A stretch of 64,000 bases of DNA, taken from the NCBI GenBank assembly GCA_024195585.1, contig SWBL01000266.1, forward strand, positions 1-64,000. Reading direction: 5' to 3'. The notes under the pieces are model-generated. The model made no database searches and was not told the DNA's origin. It worked only from the letters and a program-made list of their open reading frames with translations. Of the stretch, positions 21,307 through 34,810 are shown in pieces. The position numbers and the translations under genes were made by a program. Positions within the stretch are counted from its first letter, which is position 1; every line of letters starts with the position of its first letter. Source of the DNA: Aureobasidium sp. EXF-3400 (lineage: Eukaryota > Ascomycota > Dothideomycetes > Dothideales > Saccotheciaceae).

Positions 21307-21831
21307 TCAAGGAGCAGCACCTGTCTCCGAGACCCAAGCGTTTACCCGTGCGCGGTTATCACTCGAATTGTTCACGCTCTCTGTACCTCGAACCTCATGG
21401 ATACGAGAATGTCTGCCATGCTTATCGAGTCCTCTAACAGCATCTTCAGTCAAGGGAGACACGCGTGTAGATGGTCTTCTTGGTTTAGCAGCTGCCTTCT
21501 TTTCCGTCTCGGTGGCCATGTCGAGCAGCCATTGCAGTCCGTTGGAGAAGAGTACGCTGTGGTCGTTTTGCATGGCAGGAATAGTCGCGTTGTTTTGTAG
21601 TAATTGTCTCCCAAGGGCTTTTGTCTCCTTTGAAAGTCCGCGTGTGTTGGTGCCGGGGATAGGGTTTTGAGGTTTGATGAGGTTTTGGTGGGAGGGGAAG
21701 ACGTGGCTGTAGCTGCTTGATCTTCCGAGATGGGGATGTATTGAGCTTGTCGAGGAGGTGGTACGAGAGGCTGATGATTGAGTCGATGATGAAGTGACAG
21801 ACTCCATTGGTGAGACGCTTGGTGATGCCAT
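21307..21831 (-). CDS. Small Ser/Thr-rich protein of unknown function
   Basis: A 174-residue single-exon frame. The ATG at 21831 is preferred over an upstream in-frame ATG at 21900 because of its context (AACATGGCA). The first ~55 residues are Ser/Thr-rich (SSSTQSSASRTTSSTSSIHP). A more ordered segment follows with KETKALGRQLLQNNATIPAM and NGLQWLLDMATETEKKAAAK, which reads as two amphipathic helices. The C-terminal ~45 residues are basic and polar. No signal peptide, membrane span or known domain is visible. The helical core suggests a real conserved fungal protein, but I do not recognise it. Confidence 0.55.
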   Translation of the reverse strand: MASPSVSPMESVTSSSTQSSASRTTSSTSSIHPHLGRSSSYSHVFPSHQNLIKPQNPIPGTNTRGLSKETKALGRQLLQNNATIPAMQNDHSVLFSNGLQWLLDMATETEKKAAAKPRRPSTRVSPLTEDAVRGLDKHGRHSRIHEVRGTESVNNSSDNRARVNAWVSETGAAP

Positions 21832-23460
21832 GTTTTGATGGTAGTTTCTTGTTAACTTGTTGCGAGGGATGGATGTGTGAAAAGCAAGAAGGGAAGGCAC
21901 AGAGGATATGATGAGAGAGAGGGAGGCACCACGGAGCCACTTCCAGACGGTCTGTACTCAATCCCGTGCCTGATGGCTTGCACATGCACGCGCAACATTG
22001 CAAAACATCGGCGATGTGATATTTCTGTCGTCACAGCTTCTTCCCTGTCGTTCTGCTGTCCAAGGTTTCGCATGGTTACCGAACAAGCCACGATCGCTAC
22101 GAAAGGACCTGAAGCTAAGCAGAGAAGAGCTGGCAAAGAAGCGATTTGGGTCCCTGATTGGCAATTGCTCCTAATCGATCGTCGATGATCTGAGGTCGCG
22201 ATGGGGGGAAGATCGTCGATGTCAAAAATCCGTCTACACCTGCCTCAAATTCCAAGGCCTCCTCTGATCAGTGACCAACAACGATTTCTCTCTGGCAACC
22301 GCGACATACCTGTAATTTCTGGAAGGAAGGCTTTCTACTACATCATCAAACAACACAATAAAAACAGAAGGAGCTGCTATAAAAGAACCGTATACGACAT
22401 AATTTCCAAGTCTCGCACACACCGGTTGTTTTGGCGATTGCGGGCATGCCGAAATCGCGATTCAAATCGTCGATACAACTCCCGAAGCTCTGTTTCTATC
22501 CCTCGCCTATGTGGGTGATACCTACTTGAATCCCGATACATCTTTGCTGTCCACATATACCGCTGAACCAACATGGTGCTGCTAATCCCCAACATCGATG
22601 ACGTTGAAATAGCCATGAGAAAAAGCCATCCTCTGAGGTTTCCTTTTTGATCTCCGCTTGTAGGACAAAATTGGTGAGTAAACGACTTTATGTGTGACGC
22701 GTTCAGAGGCTTCGTGTGTCTTCGTATTCGCGACGACAATGTCTTAACAGCCGAAGCTGTTTTGTACCAGATGTTTATGCCTGCGTGAAATATAGCTATG
22801 GTCGCAAGACCTCTATCGCGGTTCCCCTTGAGTACTAGAAAAATAGAACAAGAGCAATGTATGTTGTCACCGCCAAGAGGCTCAAGTAGACAAGAGCCTC
22901 AGAGACCAACTATCTTCCTTTTGCTTTGGAGGCGCAACAAAGTCTCGGAGTACGTTCGAAATCTACTGTGCCTTGGAAGTCAATCGCAAGTCGTGTAGAG
23001 AGACATCCTTGTCGTCCTCGAAGTTTCTCAAGAATCTCCGGACCGAAACATGCATGGATGAAGCAACCTCGAGCCAGAGCAGAGGCATCATCAACTCAAG
23101 TCACATGAAAACAGAAGTAGCGAAAAAAGGTATTGGTAAAGAAAAGATCAGCTTTCCATTTTGGTTATTCTCGTTTCTTCATCTTCCATCGTTCCATCTC
23201 TAAAAGTAAAAAGGGGTATCTCATGCTTCTTGCTTCCCAATAAAAATCCACCAAAACTCCATGCGTAAAAAAGATGTTCTGAAAAATTGACACGCAAACC
23301 CCTTTGTTTTGCTTTTCCCATAAAACTCCTTTGCTTTTCCTGTAAAACCCACCTTGAGAATGCAAAATTGTTATTGTAAGATGTATGCAGAAACTCCCTT
23401 TCCATGCAGATGACCACCTTCCTCCAAAAGCAAAAGACTTAAAAGTCACGATGAGAGAGC
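21832..23460. other. Intergenic region upstream of the small Ser/Thr-rich gene
   Basis: About 1.6 kb. It should contain the promoter of the 21.3-21.8 kb gene and the 3' UTR of the next minus-strand gene. Short open frames on both strands lack domain or codon support. Confidence 0.5.
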
Positions 23461-26061
23461 TCATCTGAACCCACGACCACGACGAGAACGAGAAGGTGGG
23501 CCATTCATCTCCTCATGCAATTGTCTGGCCAACTCCTCATCGGTAGCAACTTGAGCAGCAGTAGCATCAGTAGCGACCTGAGCGGTGGCAGCAGCGTCTC
23601 TTTGAAGCAAGTTGGCTCGGTATGCGTTCATTTCGTTCTGATGATTGATATGTTCGAGTATGTCGAGGGCGTCTTCAGATTGTTCGGTGATAGGAGAGAG
23701 TTCAGCGTGAAGGCCGCGACGGGGCGGCTGCCATCTGCCGGAGGAAGAAGAAGATGGCTGTTGGTTGTGACGATCAGGCTGTGTGCTGCTGTGATCATTG
23801 TTGATGATTGAAGATGATGTGGTTGATGAGGGTCTGGTTGCACGATGATCGATGGTTCCAAGAGGTCTGTCAGTCATAGAGGTTCTGTTGTTTGAACGAT
23901 CGATGGTGCTTCCAAAAGGTCTGCCAGTCCAAGTGGTTCTTCTGAATGAAGAAGGTTCGACAGTTGGAGAGGTTCTGCCAGTCAGAGAAGGTCTGGTGTA
24001 TGGAGAAGTGCTGGTGGATGGAGCAGGTCTGGTGACTACAGCAGAAGGTCTCTTGGCTGAAGCAAGTATACTGGCTGAAAAGGGTCCGCTGACAGAGAAA
24101 GGGTTGTTAATTGAAGCAGTTGTGGCCGTTGAAGAAAATCTGTTGCTTGAAAGAGGTCTGGTGGCTGGGATAGGGTTGATAGATGAAGAAGTGGTGGCCG
24201 TTGAAGATGGCTTGGTGGTGGAAGAAGGCTTAACAGGCGAAGGAGATTTGGCAGTCGAGAGAGATTTTTCCATAGCAGCATTCAGTCTCTGTCTGCGGAG
24301 TTCGCGGTTCTTCTTGGCTTTGTCGGCAGTGGTCATGATAGGATCTTCGTCTTCCTCATCTTCCTCTTCTTGAGCTTGACGCTGGCGTTCGGCTTCTTCG
24401 CGTTGTTTGGCGAGGGCGGCTTGACGATCACGGAGTAACTTCTCCCAGTATGCCTTGGTGTTGTATGCTGGCTCGGGTGTGATGGGACGTTGGTCGTGCA
24501 TGGCTGGGTTGATCCATTCGATGTAGTCGCTCTTCTTCTTTTTGTCGAGAAGACGGCCATCCTTTTTGCTGTATTTGTTGACGGGATCGAAGTTGGCCAT
24601 GCGTTTGCGCTTGGGCTGAGTGTCTGAGTTGGATTGTTCGTCTGAGACCTTTGAACGCTTGGGCTGAGGTGGTGCGGTAGATGGTTCCTCATCTTCGTCA
24701 TCGTCGTTGATAGTGCGAGCTCTCTTCAGCAGAGATGATCTGGTCGATGGCTTGGGAGGAGGGATAATTTCTTGCTCATCATCGTTGTCGTCGTTGGTGG
24801 TAGGCTTCTGACGGGATGATCTGGTAGGTGACACGGCGGATGAAGCTTCGACTGTGGGAGCACGTCTGTGACGAGATGCTCTGGAGCCTGTGATGATGTT
24901 TTCGGTCGAGAGGTCGTAGTATGCAACATCCTGAGTCGAAGGCACTGCCGACGAAGACGCAACCGAGGTGCTACGAACACGTTTGGCTGGCTTCGAAGGA
25001 CGAGGTGCAGAAACAAAGTCGTCGTCTTCGTCATCGTCGCTGTCGATGGTGATGGCCTTGCGCTTGCCGTTGCGAGATGATGGAAGGTTGCTCGTCTCAG
25101 TGGACTGAGCAGGACTTGACGAAGAGTTGGTGCCTGATGATGATGGGGTGGCGACCAAAGAGGTGACAGCGAGGGTGCCACGTTTGGTACCCTGACCGAG
25201 AGCAGAGGTGGTGAGCCCAGAAGCCCGCTTCTTCTCACCGCGATCCTCAAACTTCGAGGCCAACCGCAATCTGCGATTCCACTGAAGCTTCACACCAGAA
25301 GCGGTGCGGACGAAGCCAGCTTCACGCTGCATGCGGTCGGCGACGACCTCGAAGCGCTTCTCTGTGCCGGCGATGGCGGCATACTGTGCCAGGGTGCACA
25401 CCTCCTTCATGAGCTTGATGCAAGCTGCGTCCTCTGCGGCGGACCAGGCAGTTGCTTTGCGAGAGTTGATGGCGGGAGCGGGAGCGACCGAGATCCTGGC
25501 TGGTTGCTGGCCTCCTGCCACGCGGCGAACAGGGCGTGCAGGAGCGGCTGCAGGAGCGTACTCGTCGTCGTCCTCCACGTACTCCTCATCCTCTTCCTCC
25601 TCCTGCTCAGGCTGCTCTTCAGGGGTATCCGCGATGGGGACACCTTCTGAAGAGGCTCGCTCTCCTTCCCCTTGACCAGAGCCTGCGGCGCCGCAGGCAC
25701 CAACAGGCTTCTTCTCCGCTCGCTGAGAGGGGCGAAGAACATCTTCATCAGAGTCGGTCTCCTCCTCCGAGACCTCCTCGTCCGAAACGCTGGCTTCGGG
25801 CACGTAGAACGAGCAGCCCTCCACTGGGCATGGGCCTTCCCGAGGAGGCACAGGCACGGGAGACCACGATCCCACCCTGTGAGAGATGGGATAGTATCCG
25901 ACCTGACCGATGCCAGTGGGAGCAGGGCGAGAGGAAGCGGATGCCTCCAGAGGGCTGTTGAGGTTGAAGTCTCTCTCGAGACCGAGGTCGAGGTTGGTGT
26001 AATAGTCCTCTGGAAGGTCACCATTCCACTCAAAGTCGAAGAGGTCGTCGTAGGAGTTCAT
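23461..26061 (-). CDS. Large disordered protein with a SANT/Myb-like patch
   Basis: A single-exon 866-residue protein starting MNSYDDLFDFEWNGDLPED. Acidic runs dominate residues 90-165 (EQPEQEEEEDEEYVEDDDEY). A folded patch at about 205-275 (ATAWSAAEDAACIKLMKEVC, ending WNRRLRLASKFEDRGEKK) has a tryptophan/acidic start and three-helix spacing like a Myb/SANT or trihelix DNA-binding unit. Basic clusters such as GKRKAITI and KPAKRVRS could be nuclear signals, and a helical region contains YWEKLLRDRQAALAKQREEA. The last ~250 residues are Ser/Thr/Pro-rich with loosely repeated PSST-like units, ending in RSRRGRGFR. It is probably nuclear and chromatin- or DNA-associated, by inference. No orthologue is recognised. 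Confidence 0.75.
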   Translation of the reverse strand: MNSYDDLFDFEWNGDLPEDYYTNLDLGLERDFNLNSPLEASASSRPAPTGIGQVGYYPISHRVGSWSPVPVPPREGPCPVEGCSFYVPEASVSDEEVSEEETDSDEDVLRPSQRAEKKPVGACGAAGSGQGEGERASSEGVPIADTPEEQPEQEEEEDEEYVEDDDEYAPAAAPARPVRRVAGGQQPARISVAPAPAINSRKATAWSAAEDAACIKLMKEVCTLAQYAAIAGTEKRFEVVADRMQREAGFVRTASGVKLQWNRRLRLASKFEDRGEKKRASGLTTSALGQGTKRGTLAVTSLVATPSSSGTNSSSSPAQSTETSNLPSSRNGKRKAITIDSDDDEDDDFVSAPRPSKPAKRVRSTSVASSSAVPSTQDVAYYDLSTENIITGSRASRHRRAPTVEASSAVSPTRSSRQKPTTNDDNDDEQEIIPPPKPSTRSSLLKRARTINDDDEDEEPSTAPPQPKRSKVSDEQSNSDTQPKRKRMANFDPVNKYSKKDGRLLDKKKKSDYIEWINPAMHDQRPITPEPAYNTKAYWEKLLRDRQAALAKQREEAERQRQAQEEEDEEDEDPIMTTADKAKKNRELRRQRLNAAMEKSLSTAKSPSPVKPSSTTKPSSTATTSSSINPIPATRPLSSNRFSSTATTASINNPFSVSGPFSASILASAKRPSAVVTRPAPSTSTSPYTRPSLTGRTSPTVEPSSFRRTTWTGRPFGSTIDRSNNRTSMTDRPLGTIDHRATRPSSTTSSSIINNDHSSTQPDRHNQQPSSSSSGRWQPPRRGLHAELSPITEQSEDALDILEHINHQNEMNAYRANLLQRDAAATAQVATDATAAQVATDEELARQLHEEMNGPPSRSRRGRGFR

Positions 26062-27407
26062 TGTTGTTGTGGTGGTGGTAGAATGAGGTAGAAAGGGGTA
26101 CGATGAGACCGGCTCAAGGTATGCTGAAGAGATGCAGAGAGAAGAACAACAATGGATGAAGGAGGATGAGGAGAGGGAAGGAAAGGAAAGGAAAGGAAGA
26201 GAGACTGGGCCAGAGTATAGGACCTACCTCAACAATAGCTATACAGGTCTATAGGGAATACAATACACAATGGCATTGAAGGCGCCATTGTCAAAAGTCA
26301 TTGTGCGTAATAACACTGGCAGAGTTGTGAATGAAGAGATGCCGTAACAGAATGGAAAGACAATAGCCTGATGAATGAGAATAGGATAAAGGCATTGTTA
26401 GCAGTCAATGGACAATAGACGCGTGAATAGAAGCGCGATAGCTGGTGGGAGTTGGATACAGTTGAGTGAGAGTGACGGCAACGCAGGCGCTCGGAGGGAA
26501 AGCAACTGGCTGTTGTGTTGGACAATGACAGGTTCATAAGCACAAGGCAGATGGGGAGAGATTCAAGGAGACGAAGCGTTTGAACAATGGATGCTGATTG
26601 GTGATAGATGAAGGATGATAGCAGGATGGTACAGATGAGAGGATGAAGGAGAAGTAGAGGTAGAAGGTGCCTGGCGTGAGACTATGATAGATCTCTCATA
26701 TGTGAAATGTGTTCAACGTGTAGTGATAAGAATGCACAGTACTTTCAAGGAACAGAACAAGATCCACTGAGACTTGTTGTCTCAAGGGGCTTTCTCTGGA
26801 CTCGTTCTGAGATTGCAAAGTGCTGTGCGTTTTTATAGCACTAATGTTGCTATGCTTTGTCGTGGGAGACGAGACTAGGCGTGGCAGGTTCAAATAGACA
26901 TACATGATTCACAAGGCAGATATAATATATGAGTAGTTGTAACCTCTACTGATTCCCAACATTTCTAGAGAATCGGAACGATCCTTCCATGCGGGCGCCC
27001 AGCAACGGGTAAAAGTCCATCTGCGCACAGCGCGAAAACGACCTTGCTACAGAAAGGCAAAGGACGTCGATAAGTAATGTTGTAAGCTGGCGATGTTTGT
27101 AGAAAACAGAAGGACAGAGCTGCAAGGAAACAGTTTTGTTTGTGGCAGAAGCTGGCGGTCTGTGCGCGATGACGGAAGGAGCCGATGATCTGGATGTCGA
27201 CCCGGGGGGTCAGTTGGCAAGATGAACGCAGTCGGCGACGTCTCCAGTTGTTGACATTTGGCTATTTGCGACCAAGGACACCTACCCATCCTCCGTTTAC
27301 CAACTCGCTGTATTGCACCAAGCTGTAGACTCAACACGAAATCACCCCGACCCGAATTCATCAAAAAGACCATCTTCAGCGCCCAGGGGTAGCTTTATCC
27401 ACACAAC
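26062..27407. other. Divergent intergenic region (disordered protein / SEC23)
   Basis: About 1.35 kb between two divergent start codons, holding both promoters. A purine tract of GGAAA units lies at about 26176-26199, 115-140 bp upstream of the minus-strand start. No gene is recognised. Confidence 0.55.
26176..26199 (+). repeat. Short (GGAAA)n purine repeat
   Basis: About four to five GGAAA units in the promoter of the minus-strand disordered-protein gene. Confidence 0.85.
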
Positions 27408-29945
<2,538 letters not shown>

Positions 29946-31479
29946 ATGTAGCAAGTAATTGGTATGAAGTGATGAGAAGAGTGAAGTGTGCGATCAGGAG
30001 TAGAGAGAGAAGAGGAGAAGACCAGAAAGATTATTCCAACCAGCGTTTTCAAAAAGACAATTTTTCCAATCATCTCAATACTCAAGTGCTTTCGTTTCTT
30101 GTTCATCTAGCTGTTGGTGAGTATCAAAAAGATCGCAATCTTCGCAAGCTGTTCCTTTCTCACCATGACCATCTCTTGAGCGAACAAGGCAACTTCGCTG
30201 CACCATTTATCACTGACTCGCACCTTCCACTGACATAATCGTCCACAGGGCATAGCAGACCCGGTATCCACAGCACGATTTCTTACAATGATCGGTACAA
30301 GTGTTCACCTCGTCCTAGTACTTCTCTATGGTAGGTGCATCTCCGGAGTCACGCACACGGCTCTCAAGCCATTTGAGTCTGAGCAGGTATGTTGTTTGCA
30401 CCTTCCCTTCCATTCAAGCCAGCGATAATGAACGATTCCAAAGATCTTAGAGATTGAGATATCATCATTACATGCGTCTTCAACCATGCAGCTGATATGT
30501 ACGAATAGCCAGCCAAAACGACGGTATCTCGCAGTATACTGATGTTGCTTTCTTTTTTTTTCTTGTACGGAGGATACGAAGTCATTCGTATCCCCATCTC
30601 TATTTCTTGTATCTCTCTTAGAAGTCGAGCGCTATGAGAAGCGTCTACAATGTTCAATATGTGTTTTTGATGAAGCATGTAGCTTTGTGCAATAGACTGT
30701 CATTTGGCAGAGGTTACTCACGTGTTGTTGTACGTGATAGCTGGCCTACCTGATATTTCTCGAAACAGAGGCATCCCTTGCTATGCTTCTTACCGTTTTG
30801 TGTATGTCACTGACCTGTTCGGAAGGAGGTTGCTTCGTGTCTCTTCTGACTCTTGTTGCTTGACAGAGGCAGCCAGCTAGTTTGAGTGAATGGCGACTTT
30901 TTTGCTCAAGACTCATGGTCTGCCAAGACTCGAGGTCTGTAGAGACTTACAAGGTCTTTCTTGTCTTCTTCTCTATGCTTACTCGATATATTTTTGAACT
31001 TTTTTGCTTTGTTGTCTCCTCTCATGCTTGGGATCTGGGCCAGGGTGCTACCCTCGCCAACCACCTAGCAACGATAATCACAAAGTGCAGCGTCAATACG
31101 AACCATGGTAGCTTCTGTACGCATGAGAGATCTCTTACTCTCTACTGATGTTAGGAGACAAGCATATGAACGTGACTTTGTTTGTGGCTGGGGTCCAATT
31201 GACGAAAATCATTCTCGTAGATGCCATATTCAGAATATGACCAGACAACTGTGGAAGAAATGGTCGAATTTTCTGGAGACGGCATGCAAATGTGTTGATT
31301 CCATGTAAGTCATTTCTGATGGCTGTTTTTACCAAAGATCATACTGCTAACTTATGCCATCACTACGGTATAGCTGTCTTGACGGCCTAGTCTCCTGGAG
31401 ATCGGCATGGTGATCGCGAAGCAGCTGCGCTTACAGCACGATGAATATATTTATGTTGAGCACTTTCCTACTTCATCAA
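29946..31479. other. Intergenic region downstream of SEC23
   Basis: About 1.5 kb with only short unsupported frames. A T-rich tract lies near 30550. No gene or repeat is recognised. Confidence 0.5.
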
Positions 31480-31584
31480 GCCGCTTTAGCTCATCTGGGA
31501 GAGCGCCAGACTGAAGTCAACTTCTGTCTTTCTTGCATCGCAACAGCATTCTGGAGGCACTGTGTTCGATCCACAGAAGCGGCA
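31480..31584 (+). tRNA. tRNA-Phe (GAA), intron-containing
   Basis: The acceptor stem GCCGCTT (31480-31486) pairs perfectly with AAGCGGC (31577-31583), with discriminator A at 31584. The D arm is GCTC/GAGC. The anticodon stem CCAGA pairs with TCTGG, and the loop gives CT-GAA-G before the intron. A 32-nt intron occupies 31517-31548, directly after position 37, and contains CTTC, able to pair with the anticodon GAAG as in yeast tRNA-Phe precursors. The T arm is CTGTG-TTCGATC-CACAG. A T4 run at 31590-31593 is the likely Pol III terminator. Confidence 0.95.
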
Positions 31585-32242
31585 TTTCCTTTTGCTGACT
31601 GCCCACCCTCGCTCCTATATTTCTTGCTCCAACAAGGCAAGAAGACGGAGTGCATTTGTAGACTCTTGAGTTTTTGATGTGCTGTTCGCTTTGGTATCAG
31701 GGCTGGTGAGAATTTTCGGTTTGCAGACTTTGATTTTTTCTGAAGCCTGTTCCTGTGGACAAGAGCTTTCCTTGGCTCTGTCATGGGTATCTCACCCTTT
31801 GAGGACACAACGAGAAGAAGTGTAAGTATCTGTTACACACCTCGTACTTTCAGAATGACATTTGACCATCTTGCCTACTGTCCAAGAAACAGAAAGGATT
31901 GAATGGGAGCGACGTACCAATGTACGGAAAGTGGTATATGGCACAACAACTCAACCTAGACAATGCAAGGCAGATAAGTAAAGAATATCGTGCTAGATAT
32001 ATAGACAAATACCTTGCCCCTCTGCAGCCTTTTGACAAGGAAGCAAAAGAACAGCAAAAGTACATCTAATCGAAGTATCCGATTCCACTCCATGCACCCA
32101 CTCTAGCAAAACCTTTCTGCTACGTGCAATTCTCTGCTATATGGTCAACAAACACTCAAGCAAGACTCGACCAAGCTCGACAGATACGAAGCAAAAAGTC
32201 ATGCTGTTGCCAATCGCTAGAAGCAAGTAAAAACAGCAAAAA
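31585..32242. other. Intergenic stretch between two tRNA genes
   Basis: About 660 bp between the tRNA-Phe and tRNA-Ala genes. No protein gene is supported. The T5 run at 32238-32242 (minus strand) probably ends the tRNA-Ala transcript. Confidence 0.5.
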
Positions 32243-32336
32243 TGGAGTAGCTGGGAATCGAACCCAGAACCTTCTCCACTCAGTAATGCTACAAGAGCAA
32301 TGCTAAGAAGATGTCATACCACTAGACCACAACCCC
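32243..32336 (-). tRNA. tRNA-Ala (AGC), intron-containing
   Basis: On the minus strand the acceptor GGGGTTG (32336-32330) pairs with CTACTCC (32250-32244), with one T-T mismatch at 6:67 and a G3-T70 wobble pair, the classic alanine identity element. The D arm is GTC/GAC. The anticodon stem TCTTC pairs with GGAGA, and the loop TT-AGC-A is followed by a 22-nt intron (32300-32279) and T38. The intron contains GCT, complementary to the anticodon. The T arm is CTGGG-TTCGATT-CCCAG, with discriminator A at 32243. The anticodon AGC plus G3-U70 makes alanine the clear reading. Confidence 0.93.
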
Positions 32337-32707
32337 AACTGATGCAGATATTCTTGCTGGTTGCCGAATTGTCCAGTAAAACAAAAGACAGAGCACAACT
32401 CGAAGCATACCATTCATTGCCTCCAATTCGAGAAGGGAATATCAGCGCTGACTCAAGTCGTATATGGCGAAAGTTTTTTGCTTCCAGGTTAAGCACTGAC
32501 ACAGTAGGATCCGAAGACTGGGATCAAGGTCAATGGAGCAAAGAGGAAGTGCTTGCTGATGGCCTGAAGGCATACTTGATGCTATTAGTGTTATTAGTGG
32601 GTATACAACAATTACATACTTGAGACACCGACTTCCCTTAACCACGCAACCATACACCATCCGTAGACTCCTAGTCATACCATCAACCATGACAGCGCAC
32701 TAGCAAC
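32337..32707. other. Intergenic stretch
   Basis: About 370 bp between the tRNA-Ala gene and the reductase stop codon. No gene is supported. Confidence 0.5.
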
Positions 32708-33629
32708 TCAGATCAAGCCAGGAATGACAGCCTTGCGATTGCCAACCCGATCCTTGCCAAACTTCTGGATATACCAACGTCTTCCCTGCAACGCACGAGG
32801 CAACATAGTACTAATCTCATTAAACAAAAACGACCTCGCAGGCGTACAAGCCAAGCCTCCAATCATCCAGAAACCCGCCCACTCAATCCACTCACAAAGA
32901 TAATGAGGAAACAGTACGTAATGGAAAAGTCCATTCTTAGGCATCATGTAGAGTTTGTTCACACCTTCAATGGGTTTATTGTCTTTTTTGGCTTGCTCTT
33001 TTTGGCGGCGGAGAGCTGAGCGTCGGATCTCGCGGAGGTCGTCGTCGTGGAAGATGTTGCCGAGGAGGGCCCAGCCCCAGATGACGAGGCCGGCTTGGAT
33101 CCAGTAGAGGCGGCCGGACCAGTCGTAGACGGTGGTGGGGCCGTAGCCGGCGAGCCAGCCGGAGAGGCAGAGGGCGTTGGTTAGGTTCCAGGCGAGGGCG
33201 GAGACGAAGACTAGAGGGTGGATGGGCGACATGCTTGGGTTGAGGACGAGAGGGGAGAGGATGGAGCGGTAGAAGTAGTGGATAGACTGCAAAGGTCATG
33301 TTAGTTGGATGTGTGGATATGACATGGAAGAGAGTCAGTCATACGTAGAGACCAGCCATAGTCCAGTTGACCCAGGGCAAAGGACCCAGACCAAGCTCAG
33401 TAGGCAGCGTTCTCATGTTGTAGAGCAGCGTGATGAAGCCTGGAGCCTCCATGAGAGCCCAAGCCCATTTGCCAGGCAGATTGAAGCGCGACTCAACCGA
33501 CGTCTTGCCTTGAGGGTAGTAGTCGACGAGCCATTGCACTCCAGTAGCGACAGGGAAGAACTTCCAAAGGTTGTTGATGATGACCCAGTTCTCGCGCGAA
33601 GGCGGAAGCAGTCCTGGAACGAGCACCAT
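32708..33629 (-). CDS. Steroid 5-alpha-reductase family membrane enzyme (SRD5A/DET2-like)
   Basis: Two exons (33629-33345, 33286-32708) join through a GTATGA...GCAG intron into 287 residues; the junction reads NWTMAGLY-SIHYFYRS, a family hallmark. The family reduces the delta-4 double bond of 3-oxo-steroids, or analogous enones, with NADPH in the ER membrane. The protein is strongly hydrophobic with about six spans. The conserved C-terminal half shows GNIFHDDDLREIRRSALR, then the family signature NGLFHYVLFPHYLCEWIEW, and ends KFGKDRVGNRKAVIPGLI, matching the usual basic end before an Ile/Leu/Phe terminus. Fungal members usually have no proven steroid substrate, so the substrate is unknown. 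Family assignment is strong. Confidence 0.9.
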
Positions 33630-34810
33630 TGCTGTTGTGCTATATTTGTTTGTTATGACAGAAAAGTCACCGTCTTCCTTCTGACAATCTCGTCGCGTCA
33701 GAGTCCCAGAAGCTCACGAGAGCTCCAAATCTCGAGACGCGATGATGTCATGATTATTCCGGTGCAACCGCGACACCGCTACATTCAAGGAAGCCGTTCC
33801 ATCCATTTTTGTTGCAAGTTCCATGCGTCGGCACTTTTGTCAAGGTTCCATCAAGATGCACATTTGTTGAATGGTTGAAGAATAAACAAAACCCACGGCA
33901 GTCCAACTTGGTCTTTTCGGATATCCTTCTCCACCGCGCATTCTTACCACTTTCTGAAACACCTGCCATCTTTGTATCGAAAAGAGTGCCCAGCCCTTTG
34001 TCCCACTCGGCATTCAGACCCGAGCTCCAATATCCCCTTGCAGATCCCTTCGGTCGGACTTATGCAAAACATCTAACACCGTCGCCCATGCGGCTATGGT
34101 TCCGTCTGGACTCTGGAGTCATGCAAAAGTGGTTCCCTTGGCCTTTGGATCATGACCAACCTTGGCAGGGTTCGGGTAGGGCGAGCCCGGATGTACATCT
34201 TCCGAATGTCTTTTCTCTGGTACGTCGATCATTTCTGTTGCCTCAAATACCCAGTGCCAAGTGTCACTTCTTGTACGACATGCGAGGGCTGGAACGGCAC
34301 TGCTTTGTAGATCCTTCGATTCGGAAAGTCCAGTCGCCGTGTGACTGTCACAGAGGCTGTGTCAGAGTATCTAAGCGATGCTGGCTGGGTACCTGTTTGA
34401 TTCATAATCATTCCAAAGAGCAGACACATTTGGAGGTTGCTGCAAGCGAGGGTACCTCACAGACATGTGATGTGGAGACAGGATATCGGAAGTGGAACAC
34501 GTCCAAGAATGATGAGTTTGATGTAGAATGCTGTTGGCTTTTTTCGTGACGGTCGTCGTCTATCTAGTATTATTAAAGAAGTGGTCTGTCTATATACAAA
34601 AATGTGAATGGCATGGATCGCGTATTATCGTTTCCTTAGCCGTTGCAATGAGTCTCAAAGACACTCTGCCTCTCTCATTCTGCAACAGTCTGCGTCTATA
34701 CTACTAGCCATCGTTGAAGATGAGCTACACTTACGTCCTCGTTCTGTTGTCCTTGGTGGGTACTAAGCTGTTTCTGGTCCTCGGAATACAAACTCCCATT
34801 CCCCATGTAG
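33630..34810. other. Intergenic region upstream of the reductase
   Basis: About 1.2 kb holding the reductase promoter and the 3' UTR of the Zn2Cys6 regulator. A plus-strand frame at 33809-34549 is open for 246 codons but begins with TTG, shows no domain and has its first ATG late; it is not called as a gene. Confidence 0.5.

Noticed and set aside
33809..34549. 246-codon plus-strand frame in intergenic DNA
   Set aside because: Starts at TTG with the first ATG far inside; composition is random-looking and no domain or splice signals are seen.
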